A stretch of 30,120 bases of DNA, from contig CAMHCZ010000003.1 of NCBI GenBank assembly GCA_946183755.1, positions 1-30,120 on the forward strand, read 5' to 3'. Positions within the stretch are counted from its first letter, which is position 1; each line of letters opens with the position of its first letter. Source of the DNA: an uncultured bacterium. GTDB lineage: Bacteria; Bacteroidota; Bacteroidia; Bacteroidales; Paludibacteraceae. The notes under the pieces were generated by a model. It searched no databases, was not told the origin of the DNA, and saw only the letters and a program-made list of their open reading frames with translations. The translations under genes and the position numbers were made by a program. Below are positions 8,215 to 15,864 of the stretch, one piece after another.

Positions 8215-8246
8215 AAAGGCACGGATTTCCGTGCCTTTCTTTTTTT
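8215..8246. terminator. Bidirectional intrinsic terminator
   Basis: The stem aaaggcacgg (8215-8224) pairs perfectly with ccgtgccttt (8229-8238) around a 4-nt loop. A long T tract follows on the plus strand, and an A/G-rich tract to the left gives T-rich sequence on the minus strand. It separates the MCE gene from the convergent metallopeptidase gene. Confidence 0.85.
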
Positions 8247-8262
8247 GTGTATGGAAGTGTTT

Positions 8263-8955
8263 TTAGTCTCTTCTTCCCATGAAAATCATGATGTAGTAGA
8301 GCAGTGTGCCGAGCGATCCTAATGCAGCTACAACGTAGGTGTAAGCGGCTGCGTGGAGCGCGTCTTCCACCATTGGCTTCGTTCTGTCATCGACGATTCC
8401 AGCTCCTTCGAGCCAAAGGACTGCTCTTTTTGATGCGTCAACCTCTACAGGCAAAGTCACGAACGCGAAAATCGTTGTGATGGAGTAGAGAATGATGCCG
8501 GCGAGCAGCAGAGTCGTGCCAAGCTGGTTTGCTACTAAGAGTCCGCCTAATATCAGCCACTGCATCCATCTTGAAGCTACGTTTACTGCTGGGACAAGCT
8601 TGGTTCTCAGTTTCAGCGGCCCGTAAGCGTCGGCGTGCTGTATCGCGTGTCCGCACTCGTGAGCAGCTACGGCAGCCGCAGCGATGCTGTGCGACGAGAA
8701 CACCGTCTCTGACAAATTGACAGTCTGGTTGGCTGGGTTGTAGAAGTCGGTCAGTGAGCCTTGCGTAGGGAACACTTTCACGTCGTTGATGCGGTTCTCT
8801 CTGAGCATTTTCTCGGCTATGTCCTTTCCTGTCATGCCGTATGGCATCATCACTTTTGAGTATTTCTCAAATTTGCTTTTTAGTCTGTGGGATATTATCC
8901 ATGATATGAGCGCGAAGCCTATGAATAATATCCATCCTGATCCTGTGTACATCAT
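8263..8955 (-). CDS. Membrane zinc metallopeptidase (YugP-like, Zn_peptidase_2)
   Basis: Integral-membrane neutral zinc peptidase of the YugP/PF04298 type; its natural substrate is not known. The HExxH motif is H99-E100-C-G-H103, and EVDAS (171-175) supplies the probable third acidic ligand in the position expected for this family. Hydrophobic segments lie at about 4-22, 131-145, 148-168 and 203-226, giving about four membrane passes. The start is a double ATG (8955 or 8952). The length of 230 aa is typical. A strong hairpin between purA and this gene makes it a separate transcript, although I could not see a good -7 element for it. Confidence 0.9.
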   Translation of the reverse strand: MMYTGSGWILFIGFALISWIISHRLKSKFEKYSKVMMPYGMTGKDIAEKMLRENRINDVKVFPTQGSLTDFYNPANQTVNLSETVFSSHSIAAAAVAAHECGHAIQHADAYGPLKLRTKLVPAVNVASRWMQWLILGGLLVANQLGTTLLLAGIILYSITTIFAFVTLPVEVDASKRAVLWLEGAGIVDDRTKPMVEDALHAAAYTYVVAALGSLGTLLYYIMIFMGRRD

Positions 8956-8993
8956 ATAATATTCGTTTTTTGTTTAGCGTCTATAATTTAGCA

Positions 8994-9026
8994 AAAATGC
9001 TGCCAAGTGGATTTTGGCAGCATTTT
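8994..9026 (-). terminator. purA terminator
   Basis: A perfect 13-bp stem (8994-9006 with 9014-9026) has a 7-nt loop and ends, on the minus strand, in a short T run. It lies 22 nt after the purA stop codon and upstream of the metallopeptidase start. Confidence 0.8.
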
Positions 9027-9048
9027 ATGACGATTTGTCTTGAGTCTG

Positions 9049-10314
9049 TTATTTTCTCACTATTGTCTGGTCTCTGTCCGGACCTACTGACACGATGTAG
9101 ATAGGAACTTCGAGCTCCTTCTCCAGGAAGCTGATGTAGTCCTTGAATGCCTGTGGGAATTCAGCTTCAGACTTGATTTTTGTCATGTCGGTCTTCCAAC
9201 CCTTTATTTCCTTATAGACAGGCTTGATGTCGTCGGTCATCTCGAATGGCAGTTCGTTTGTCTGCTTGCCGTTTATGTCGTATGCCACGCATGCCTTGAT
9301 AGTGTCGAATCCGTCCAGCACGTCGCTCTTCATCATGATGAGCTTTGTTACGCCGTTTATCATGATGGCGTACTTCAGTGCCACGAGGTCCACCCAACCG
9401 CATCTTCTCGCTCTGCCAGTCACAGCTCCGAACTCAAATCCGAGTTTTCTGATGAGCTCGCCAGTCTCGTCGTGGAGCTCGGTAGGGAATGGTCCGCTTC
9501 CTACTCTTGTGCAGTAAGCCTTGAAGATTCCGTACACTTCGTTGATGTTTCTTGGAGCCACTCCGAGTCCGGTGCACGCTCCTGCGCATATTGTGTTGGA
9601 TGAAGTCACGAATGGATATGAACCGAAGTCCACGTCAAGCATAGTTCCCTGAGCGCCTTCTGCCAGGACTGGCTTGTCCTCCTTCAGGTAGTTATTTATA
9701 ACATGCTCGCTGTCGATGAATTTGAACTGCTTGAGTTTCTCTACGCCTTCGAACCATTTCTTCTCAAGCGGCTCAAGGTCGTATTCGAAGTTCAGGCTCT
9801 TGAGTATGGCTTTGTGCTTGTCAACAGCAGCCTTGTACTTCTCGTCGAAGTTGTCGAGTATGTCGCCGACTCTCACACCGTTTCTGCTTGTCTTGTCAGT
9901 GTATGTCGGACCGATGCCTTTTCCTGTTGTTCCGATTTTGCCTTTGCCTTTAGCAGCCTCGTAAGCGGCGTCCAGCAGTCTGTGTGTAGGCAGTATCAGG
10001 TGTGCCTTCTTTGAGATGTAAAGTCTTTTGGTCAGGTCGTGTCCAGAAGCCTCGAGCGCTTCCACTTCCTCCTTGAAGAGTGCTGGGTCAAGCACGACTC
10101 CGTTGCCGATTATGTTTACGGTGTTGCCTTGGAATATTCCAGAAGGAATAGATCTCAGCACATATTTCTGTCCTTCAAACACCAATGTGTGTCCTGCGTT
10201 CGGACCGCCCTGGAATCTTGTAACAACATCGTAGTTCGGTGTCAATACGTCAACCACTTTGCCTTTGCCTTCGTCGCCCCATTGCAGACCTAAGAGTACA
10301 TCAACTTTTTTCAT
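9049..10314 (-). CDS. purA: Adenylosuccinate synthetase
   Basis: Converts IMP, Asp and GTP to adenylosuccinate, the first committed step of AMP synthesis, in the cytosol as a dimer. The N-terminus carries the signature QWGDEGKGK (11-19) with catalytic D14, and NAGHT (39-43) with catalytic H42. GTTGKGIGPTYTDK, the VLAEGAQGTMLDVDFG segment and TGRARRCGWVDLVALKYA are further family blocks, all intact. The length of 421 aa is standard. The gene has its own promoter (-7 at 10384-10391) and terminator, so it is probably monocistronic. No PurR-like operator could be recognised by eye. Confidence 0.98.
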   Translation of the reverse strand: MKKVDVLLGLQWGDEGKGKVVDVLTPNYDVVTRFQGGPNAGHTLVFEGQKYVLRSIPSGIFQGNTVNIIGNGVVLDPALFKEEVEALEASGHDLTKRLYISKKAHLILPTHRLLDAAYEAAKGKGKIGTTGKGIGPTYTDKTSRNGVRVGDILDNFDEKYKAAVDKHKAILKSLNFEYDLEPLEKKWFEGVEKLKQFKFIDSEHVINNYLKEDKPVLAEGAQGTMLDVDFGSYPFVTSSNTICAGACTGLGVAPRNINEVYGIFKAYCTRVGSGPFPTELHDETGELIRKLGFEFGAVTGRARRCGWVDLVALKYAIMINGVTKLIMMKSDVLDGFDTIKACVAYDINGKQTNELPFEMTDDIKPVYKEIKGWKTDMTKIKSEAEFPQAFKDYISFLEKELEVPIYIVSVGPDRDQTIVRK

Positions 10315-10383
10315 TTTCTATTTGTATGTAATTTTCTGTTGTTCTGTATTATTCGTTTTGCCAGTTTCCGAGCAAAACAATCG

Positions 10384-10391
10384 CAAATATA
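10384..10391 (-). promoter_or_regulatory. -7 element of the purA promoter
   Basis: TATATTTG on the minus strand matches TAnnTTTG perfectly, about 70 nt upstream of the purA ATG. A -33 TTTG is not obvious. The expected leader of roughly 60 nt shows no clear hairpin. Confidence 0.5.
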
Positions 10392-10466
10392 CTATTTTTG
10401 TTTGAATCTTTTCATCCGCCAATCGCTCAGTTTGCATTTTTCGCGGACTGCTCCTGTGTTTTGCCT

Positions 10467-11123
10467 TTATCCGTATTTTATTTCTGTCATTATTTCCTCA
10501 TAAAGCAGTCGGCTGGTTTTGTTTCCGCTTTGGCTCAGATGTTTGATTCTTTCCTCTATTGCCGGAGTTTTTATTCTTTTGTCGTGTATGCAGCCTTTGA
10601 TGAATTCGGCGCAGCTTTTGGCGAGTATGTAGCTCGCTTTTTCTCCTAATGATATGCTTTTGCTGAGCATGGCTTCTGTGTGTGCGTCGTCCATAAGGTT
10701 TATGCGCTTGGCTGCCGCCAACATGCTTAGTCCTGCAGTGTTCTCGTCGTTGCCGTCCGCCCATGCCAGCAGAGTGTCGTCGTTCATCCTTGCGGTGTCA
10801 ATGTTGCGGCTCAGCTCCATGAGCACCTCGAGACTTGGTGACTCTTGAGCGTATCTTTTTATGCGGTCTTCGCTCATCTTGTCATTTGGAATCATCATTG
10901 TCGCGATGAGCATTTCCTCTCTTACACCCGATGCCCACAGCTTTTCGGCTATTGAACTGTCTTTTTCATGCGAAGCGGCGATTTCTCTCAATTCATGCAT
11001 AGGCACACCATATACGAGTCTGTATCTCTGGCAGTTGTCTTTCATGGCTTTGGCGGCAATGCCGTTCATCCTAAGCCTGAGAGAATTCTTTATTTCCGCT
11101 ATTTTTTCTTCGCTGCTGTTCAT
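10467..11123 (-). CDS. AlkD-like HEAT-repeat protein (DNA alkylation repair family)
   Basis: The family consists of helical HEAT-like proteins, some of which are DNA glycosylases for alkylated purines. This protein (218 aa) is all-helical by composition. It has the N-terminal family block YGVPMHELREIA (38-49), then the repeat with EKLWASGVREEMLIATMMI (60-78). I could not find the W-D-x-x-D-type active-site segment expected in the middle of AlkD proper; the corresponding stretch (about 100-125) reads LMELSRNIDTARMNDDTLLA. It may therefore be a non-catalytic or divergent member. The gene is divergent from tRNA-His and lies upstream of purA on the same strand, separated by 152 nt containing the purA promoter. 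Confidence is for the family, not for enzyme activity. Confidence 0.6.
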   Translation of the reverse strand: MNSSEEKIAEIKNSLRLRMNGIAAKAMKDNCQRYRLVYGVPMHELREIAASHEKDSSIAEKLWASGVREEMLIATMMIPNDKMSEDRIKRYAQESPSLEVLMELSRNIDTARMNDDTLLAWADGNDENTAGLSMLAAAKRINLMDDAHTEAMLSKSISLGEKASYILAKSCAEFIKGCIHDKRIKTPAIEERIKHLSQSGNKTSRLLYEEIMTEIKYG

Positions 11124-11182
11124 TCTATTTGTGTTGTGAAAAAATATTTTTGTCTTTCGTTGTTAAAACAAATCTTCTGACG

Positions 11183-11190
11183 TATATTTG
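11183..11190 (+). promoter_or_regulatory. -7 element of the tRNA-His promoter
   Basis: TATATTTG matches TAnnTTTG perfectly and ends 15 nt before the first tRNA base, a normal spacing. GTTG at 11159-11162 could serve as the -33 element (20-nt spacer). Confidence 0.6.
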
Positions 11191-11205
11191 CACCCGCAAA
11201 TTCAT

Positions 11206-11280
11206 GGTGGATGTAGCTCAGTTGGTTAGAGCGTCGGATTGTGGTCCCGAAGGTCGTGGGTTCGAACCCCATCTTCCACC
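11206..11280 (+). tRNA. tRNA-His (anticodon GUG)
   Basis: A full cloverleaf can be drawn. The extra G at -1 (11206) pairs with C73 (11280), as is characteristic of tRNA-His. The acceptor stem is 11207-11213 with 11273-11279 (one T-T mismatch). The D stem is gctc/gagc. The anticodon loop is ttGTGgt with GTG at 11241-11243. The T arm has gtggg, the loop ttcgaac, then cccat. The 3' CCA does not appear to be encoded in full (c-a-t follows C73). A strong terminator follows immediately. Confidence 0.96.
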
Positions 11281-11291
11281 CATAGATTTCA

Positions 11292-11327
11292 AAAGACTCG
11301 TGCTGATACAGCGCGGGTCTTTTTTTG
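11292..11327. terminator. Terminator after tRNA-His, probably bidirectional
   Basis: The arms 11292-11305 and 11309-11322 form a 14-bp stem with two G-T pairs and a 3-nt loop, followed by seven T residues on the plus strand. On the minus strand it lies 11 nt after the stop of the 11338-12087 gene and is followed by TTTT, so it may end that transcript too. Confidence 0.8.
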
Positions 11328-11337
11328 TGTGGCGTTA

Positions 11338-12087
11338 TCAGTCTTCTTTAAGTCTCTTGGACATAGGCACAAAGAGCCAGAATGACACGAATCCTGCTAT
11401 CAGCGCGCAGATGCCTATCACACTCCAGTCGATAATCGTTCCTGTGAGAGTGTCTATGTCGTAGTCCATGTGGTCTTTGGCGGTTATGATGCCGGCCCAC
11501 TTCAGACCTTGCCTAAGCAGAGCCTTGAGCGGTCCTTTGAATACGGATGCGCCTTTCTTTATGGCTCCTCTTATGGCTTTGTCGAACGCTTTCTTCGCCG
11601 TGTCCTGCACTTTCGATTTCACCATGACTCCTGACATCTTAACGGCAGACACCGCCAGCATGTCGTAGTTGAACGATTTCTTATCCTTGCTTCCGTATAT
11701 GGTCTCGATTTCTTGCGCCACGGCGAACTGCTCGTACTGAAAGAACACAATGTCGATTACGATAGCCGGCCACATCAGCCAGTTGTCCGGAATCGTGCAT
11801 AGCGTGGTCATGCAGAATGCCATGAAGGCGTGGTGGTATATGCACCTGTCGGCGGTCTTGCTTGCCGCTTTTGCGCCTATTGTCGCGGCAAAGCCTTTTT
11901 CGTTCAGTTCCTCGGCTGTGACGTCGTGTTTGCGCAGGTATTTTTTCTTTATGAGTTTGCAGATTTGCTCACGGTTTTCGTAGTATGCGTGCAGGGTTTT
12001 GATGTTGAATATGGACTTCATCGCCTTGTCGTACAGTCCCATCGCCCAGTTGCCTATCTGGCTTATCTTATTTATAATGGTTGCCAT
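11338..12087 (-). CDS. Membrane protein of unknown function, 249 aa
   Basis: I do not recognise the family with confidence. There is no signal peptide. The first 80 residues are basic and helical. Hydrophobic stretches at about 87-117 (broken by IPDNW) and about 219-241 (WSVIGICALIAGFVSFWLFV) suggest two or three membrane passes. A Lys/Ala-rich amphipathic region at about 155-195 (KKAFDKAIRGAIKKGA) lies between them, and the C-terminus MSKRLKED is short and charged. The layout loosely recalls EcsC-type proteins, but I see no diagnostic motif. It stands alone between tRNA-His and the OmpA-like gene, both separated by terminators, so context gives no role. A -7 element at 12110-12117 supports expression from its own promoter. 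Confidence 0.75.
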   Translation of the reverse strand: MATIINKISQIGNWAMGLYDKAMKSIFNIKTLHAYYENREQICKLIKKKYLRKHDVTAEELNEKGFAATIGAKAASKTADRCIYHHAFMAFCMTTLCTIPDNWLMWPAIVIDIVFFQYEQFAVAQEIETIYGSKDKKSFNYDMLAVSAVKMSGVMVKSKVQDTAKKAFDKAIRGAIKKGASVFKGPLKALLRQGLKWAGIITAKDHMDYDIDTLTGTIIDWSVIGICALIAGFVSFWLFVPMSKRLKED

Positions 12088-12109
12088 TGCTGTCTTTGTG
12101 TTTGTCCTG

Positions 12110-12117
12110 CAAAATTA
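12110..12117 (-). promoter_or_regulatory. -7 element for the 11338-12087 gene
   Basis: TAATTTTG on the minus strand matches TAnnTTTG, 22 nt upstream of the ATG at 12087. No clear -33 element is seen. Confidence 0.4.
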
Positions 12118-12154
12118 TAACAAGCTTTTTTTAATCTGAAAAATGCGTTGTAAA

Positions 12155-12184
12155 AATAAGAAAGGTGGGCGATTTGCCCACCTT
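12155..12184 (-). terminator. Terminator of the OmpA/TSP3 gene
   Basis: A perfect 9-bp GC-rich stem, aaggtgggc (12162-12170) with gcccacctt (12176-12184), has a 5-nt loop. It is followed on the minus strand by a T-rich tract and lies about 24 nt after the stop codon at 12208. Confidence 0.8.
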
Positions 12185-12207
12185 GTCTTATCTTGTTTTC
12201 TGTTGAT

Positions 12208-14622
12208 TTATTCTTCAACCACAGTCACCACGAACTCCACGCGTCTGTTCTGTGCCTTTCCTGCCTTTGTGGCATTGTCGGCTATTGGCTTGGTGTCGCC
12301 GTATCCAGTGGCCGTCATTCTCTCGCCCTCTACGCCTTTCTTAATAAGATAGTTTCTTACGGCGTTAGCTCTCTTGTCGGAGAGTTTGAGGTTGGATTCC
12401 GGCTTGCCCACGTTGTCGGTGTGTCCGTTTATGTCAATCTTGTACTCAGGATTGTCTTTCATAATCTTAGCGATCTGGTCAAGTATTCCGTACGAGCTTG
12501 GCAGTATGACATCCTTGCCAGTCTCGAACTGTATGCCCTTCATAGCCTTTTGGAAAATCTTCTTTGCCGCAGCTTTTATTTCTGGGCATCCGAAGTTCGC
12601 CTTCGTTCCGATGATAGCTGGGCACTTGTCCTCGTAGTCAGCCACACCGTCGCCGTCTGAGTCGAGAGGGCATCCGTTAGCGTCAACCATTCCTCTTGCC
12701 TCGGCTGGGGTGTTAGGGCATCTGTCTATGTCGTCAGGTACTCCGTCGCCGTCGGCGTCTTCTGTACATCCCTTCTCGTCGACTACATATCCCTTGGCTG
12801 AGTTAGGGCACTGGTCTAAGTAGTCAGGCACTCCGTCTTCGTCGGTGTCGAGAGGGCAGCCCTTGGCGTCAACCTTGCCTCTTGCCTCTATTGGTGTCTT
12901 AGGGCACTTGTCTAAGTAATCAGGCACTCCGTCGCCGTCATTGTCGAACGGACATCCGTTCTCGTCAACTGCGATTCCTTCTGGAGTGTCAGGGCACTTG
13001 TCCAAGTAGTCAGGCACACTGTCGTTGTCGGTGTCTATTGGGCAGCCCAACGAATCTACAGTCACGCCGATAGGTGTCTCTGGGCATTTGTCCACGTTGT
13101 CTGCCACGCCGTCAGAGTCGGAGTCGATAGTACATCCCTTCTTGTCAACGATGTATCCGAACGGAGTGTCAGGACAGATGTCTTTCTTGTCGCTCACACC
13201 GTCCTTGTCGGCGTCCTTCTTTTTCATCTTCCATCCGAGCTCAAATATGAATCCAGCCTGGATGTTGGCGTGCTTTGTCTGCGATGGTATGTACTCCTTT
13301 GTGAAGTGCAGAGGGATTCTGTCCACAGCTATGAACATATTCCATGGTGCCAGTCGGAACTGCAAACCGGCTCCGAAAGTGTTGTACTGTCCGTTGAGTA
13401 TGGTGTATGAAACGGTTGTGCTGAGCCAGTTGAATGGTCTCAGGTTTGCCGATGCGGTGAGCTCTGTCATTATGTTCTTGTTGTAGAACAGGGTAGAGGA
13501 CAGGAGTCCCAGACCGAATCTGTTGTCCCACACGTTGTATTCGGCGCCGACATTGAGTCTTGTGCTCAGGAATGTTGTGTAATGGTCGTGGTTTGCGTCT
13601 TTGTTGAACGCGTTCTCGAAATCCTCCTTTATCTGGTTCCATTTGCCATCGATGTCGCCGTCAATGCCGTAGTCGAATCCGTTGAATGCGTATCCTCCTG
13701 CGACTTGCGCCGTTGTCGTGTTGCTGTTCCATCTGATGAAGCCCAGGTCGGTGACTGCGGCCGACAGCTGCAAGCATGGCAGCACGTTGTATGTCACACC
13801 GAGGTCGAGTCCAAGTCCCCAGTTTGATGTGAATATGTCGTCGGCTGAGAATTTGCCGAAGTCGGTAGTTATGTGTCCGTAATCGATAGTGTTGTCCTCG
13901 CTTATCGGTATGTCCACGACATCAGGGAGCGACGCTCTGATTTTGCCAGAGCCCTTTATCTGCCATTCGTCCAGACCTGCCTTGACTTTAAGTTTCTCAA
14001 AGTCGGTCGAGAAGTTGGCTTGTCCCATCAGATATTTCGCCTTACCACCGACGGTCCATTTGTCGTTTATAACTCTTGAGTAACCCACAGAGAACTCTGT
14101 GTACATGGTGCTCGACAGTCCTAATTTGCTGAGGTCGTAGCTCTTTGTTCTTGTGGAGTCGGTTCCGAACAGCACTAATGAAAACAGGTCCTTAGGCAGG
14201 TTGCCGACAATCATGAACTTCTCGTTGATGCCGAATGTGAAGAAATTCTTTTCCTTGATTCTGAATCCGAAGTTCAGAATGTTCAGTGTCATACCAGCGT
14301 CGATGGTCGTGTTTTTCTTGAGCTTCTTATAGAACTTCTCTCTGTCGGCCGACGGATGAAGGAATGTTATCGTTGAGTCGAATCCGTTGACGTTCTGGTT
14401 GTATATGATATCGTTCAGTTTCAGCGAGTTGTTGCCGAATCCCACTCTGAAGTTAGGCAGCACAGGCAGATCCACGTATATGTCGTGCTCTGGCTGGAAT
14501 GCTGGGTTATACTCACTTCTTTCTTGAACATTGTTCATGAAGTACAGTGTGTTTACCTGTTGCGCTTCTGCGGCGACACTAATGACGGCAGCGGCGATTA
14601 TGTATTTTAGTGATTTCATCAT
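12208..14622 (-). CDS. OmpA-family outer-membrane protein: DUF5723-like barrel, seven TSP3 repeats, OmpA C-domain
   Basis: An outer-membrane protein of 804 aa. Signal peptide about 1-20 (MMKSLKYIIAAAVISVAAEA). Residues about 21-465 are beta-rich and resemble the DUF5723 barrel of Bacteroidetes (N-terminal NPAFQPEHDIYVDLP block). Residues 470-682 hold seven tandem thrombospondin type-3 repeats of 29-32 residues, each with a D-x-D-x-D-G-type calcium site, a Cys-Pro and a later Gly-Cys. Residues about 694-804 are an OmpA-like peptidoglycan-binding domain, with HTDN in INGHTDNVGKPESN and the usual L-S-x-x-R-A-x-x-V and NRRVEF motifs. The protein therefore probably tethers the outer membrane to peptidoglycan across a calcium-stiffened stalk. 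It follows the lipoprotein gene by 21 nt, and the two are probably one operon. Confidence 0.9.
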   Translation of the reverse strand: MMKSLKYIIAAAVISVAAEAQQVNTLYFMNNVQERSEYNPAFQPEHDIYVDLPVLPNFRVGFGNNSLKLNDIIYNQNVNGFDSTITFLHPSADREKFYKKLKKNTTIDAGMTLNILNFGFRIKEKNFFTFGINEKFMIVGNLPKDLFSLVLFGTDSTRTKSYDLSKLGLSSTMYTEFSVGYSRVINDKWTVGGKAKYLMGQANFSTDFEKLKVKAGLDEWQIKGSGKIRASLPDVVDIPISEDNTIDYGHITTDFGKFSADDIFTSNWGLGLDLGVTYNVLPCLQLSAAVTDLGFIRWNSNTTTAQVAGGYAFNGFDYGIDGDIDGKWNQIKEDFENAFNKDANHDHYTTFLSTRLNVGAEYNVWDNRFGLGLLSSTLFYNKNIMTELTASANLRPFNWLSTTVSYTILNGQYNTFGAGLQFRLAPWNMFIAVDRIPLHFTKEYIPSQTKHANIQAGFIFELGWKMKKKDADKDGVSDKKDICPDTPFGYIVDKKGCTIDSDSDGVADNVDKCPETPIGVTVDSLGCPIDTDNDSVPDYLDKCPDTPEGIAVDENGCPFDNDGDGVPDYLDKCPKTPIEARGKVDAKGCPLDTDEDGVPDYLDQCPNSAKGYVVDEKGCTEDADGDGVPDDIDRCPNTPAEARGMVDANGCPLDSDGDGVADYEDKCPAIIGTKANFGCPEIKAAAKKIFQKAMKGIQFETGKDVILPSSYGILDQIAKIMKDNPEYKIDINGHTDNVGKPESNLKLSDKRANAVRNYLIKKGVEGERMTATGYGDTKPIADNATKAGKAQNRRVEFVVTVVEE
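12577..13215 (-). repeat. Seven tandem TSP3-type coding repeats
   Basis: Repeat starts in the protein are residues 470, 500, 530, 560, 592, 622 and 654, giving DNA periods of 90 or 96 nt. The 32-residue units (4 and 6) carry an extra EARG segment, and the alternation suggests past duplication of a unit pair. Each unit has the core D-x-D-x-D-G-V-x-D-x-x-D-x-C-P. Confidence 0.85.
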
Positions 14623-14643
14623 TCTTATGTCTTTTTCCGTTTG

Positions 14644-15759
14644 TTAGAAGTGTATGCCTTCGGCATAAATGCCGCCCTTGAATGTTATCTTGTTGTCTTT
14701 GCTGATTCTCACCTTGTGGTCGAGAGGCTCAGGATATGTGGAAACGGTCACGACCATGTGTTTCGTCCGCTTCAAGTCTTTTATCATGTCCTCGTCGTAG
14801 TGCAGCCAGATGGTGTCGGTCACAGCGCTTGTAGCGTTGCCCGAAGCGTCGGTCTTTCCGCTGGCTATGTCGAATGTGTAGTCCTTGAATGTGGTGATGA
14901 CGTTCTCGTTCTGGTCGAGCATCTTGAACTTCACTTTGCCGCCGAATGGGAAACTGTTGGTTGCCACGAATCTGATTGTCGCCTTTCTTACAAACTCGTT
15001 GTCGAGAATGTCGTCGATGTTCATGTCCCTGATAGTGTCGGTGTATGTGAAGTGGCATCCTTCCTCGAACCACAGCGGCATGACGAATTTCACGTTCAAT
15101 TTCAGGAAGTCTGTGTTGTTGAGTACTTCGGCAAGAGAGAAGCCGCTCTTTCCTGGCTTTGCCTGATATGAGAAGTCCAGTTGGTATCCCGTCACGGCCT
15201 TGTCACCAATCAGACGTCCCAATGTGCTTGTGCTGCTTGGCTTTCCTTTGTTAGTGATTACTTTGCTTACTTCCTCTTCTTCTGGGATGATTGTCAGATC
15301 ATCGTACTCCACAAATGCGCCGGTGCTTCCTGTCACCTTTTCCAATATGAGGTCGATATTGGCTTTAGCGCTGTTCTTCGATGTTATCACGATGTGCGGA
15401 TCTGCTGGCTTTATGATAATGCCTTCAGGAAGATCCTCATAGAAGCTGTAGTCAACACTCCACAGTGTGTCCTTCTTGTTACCGTCCATGAGTTTCAGGT
15501 TCGGAATGGAGTATGTGGTATCGTATGTCAGTACAACGAAACCGTCCTGGGTTTCCAGTTTGTACAGGGAATTCATGTGCGCTCCGTGCTCGGCAAGCAG
15601 GTCCTCCATGTTGAATTCCGAATTTCCGATAGGAATTGCTAATGTTTCTCCTATCTGCATCTCGCTTGAAATGTTGCTGAGATTGATCTTGTCATCAATA
15701 CATGATGTGACAAGCGATGTGCAGCATAAAGCGCCAAGTAGAAATTTGGTGATTTTCAT
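14644..15759 (-). CDS. Lipoprotein of unknown function, 371 aa
   Basis: The N-terminus MKITKFLLGALCCTSLVTSC ends in a plausible lipobox with the lipidated cysteine C20, so it is a lipoprotein. The next residues, IDDKI, put Asp at +3, and sorting cannot be decided from that. The rest is beta-rich and polar with no membrane segment, catalytic motif or repeat that I recognise; an acidic EEEE run lies near residue 160. The protein ends KGGIYAEGIHF. It sits 21 nt upstream of the OmpA/TSP3 gene and behind its own -7 element, so the two are probably expressed together and may form an outer-membrane complex; this is inference from context. The function is unknown. Confidence 0.8.
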   Translation of the reverse strand: MKITKFLLGALCCTSLVTSCIDDKINLSNISSEMQIGETLAIPIGNSEFNMEDLLAEHGAHMNSLYKLETQDGFVVLTYDTTYSIPNLKLMDGNKKDTLWSVDYSFYEDLPEGIIIKPADPHIVITSKNSAKANIDLILEKVTGSTGAFVEYDDLTIIPEEEEVSKVITNKGKPSSTSTLGRLIGDKAVTGYQLDFSYQAKPGKSGFSLAEVLNNTDFLKLNVKFVMPLWFEEGCHFTYTDTIRDMNIDDILDNEFVRKATIRFVATNSFPFGGKVKFKMLDQNENVITTFKDYTFDIASGKTDASGNATSAVTDTIWLHYDEDMIKDLKRTKHMVVTVSTYPEPLDHKVRISKDNKITFKGGIYAEGIHF

Positions 15760-15798
15760 TGTGGTATCTTGTTGAGTTTATCTTAACGGTTGAATAAG

Positions 15799-15806
15799 CA
15801 AAAATA
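15799..15806 (-). promoter_or_regulatory. -7 element of lipoprotein-OmpA operon
   Basis: TATTTTTG on the minus strand matches TAnnTTTG, 39 nt upstream of the lipoprotein ATG, within an AT-rich stretch. No TTTG is found at the -33 distance. Confidence 0.4.
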
Positions 15807-15864
15807 TAAAATAATTAAATGTAAAAGGCTTTTCACATAATAAATATATGTGTTTTAATTAATG

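Noticed and set aside
11206..11280. tRNA-His as an attachment site for an integrated element
   Set aside because: There is no integrase nearby, no repeat of the tRNA 3' end elsewhere in the window that I could find, and both flanks look like core chromosome.
11129..11464. Plus-strand open frame (111 codons) running across tRNA-His
   Set aside because: It reads through the tRNA and the terminator and covers part of the opposing gene; it is not a protein gene.
12577..13215. Direct repeats as a CRISPR array
   Set aside because: The repeats are in frame, code for TSP3 calcium-binding units with unequal sequence, and have no spacer-like uniform structure or cas genes.
15807..15864. Terminator for the RecD-like helicase gene
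   Set aside because: Only a 6-bp AT-rich stem (15834-15839 with 15847-15852) without a clean T run on the minus strand; too weak to list as a feature.
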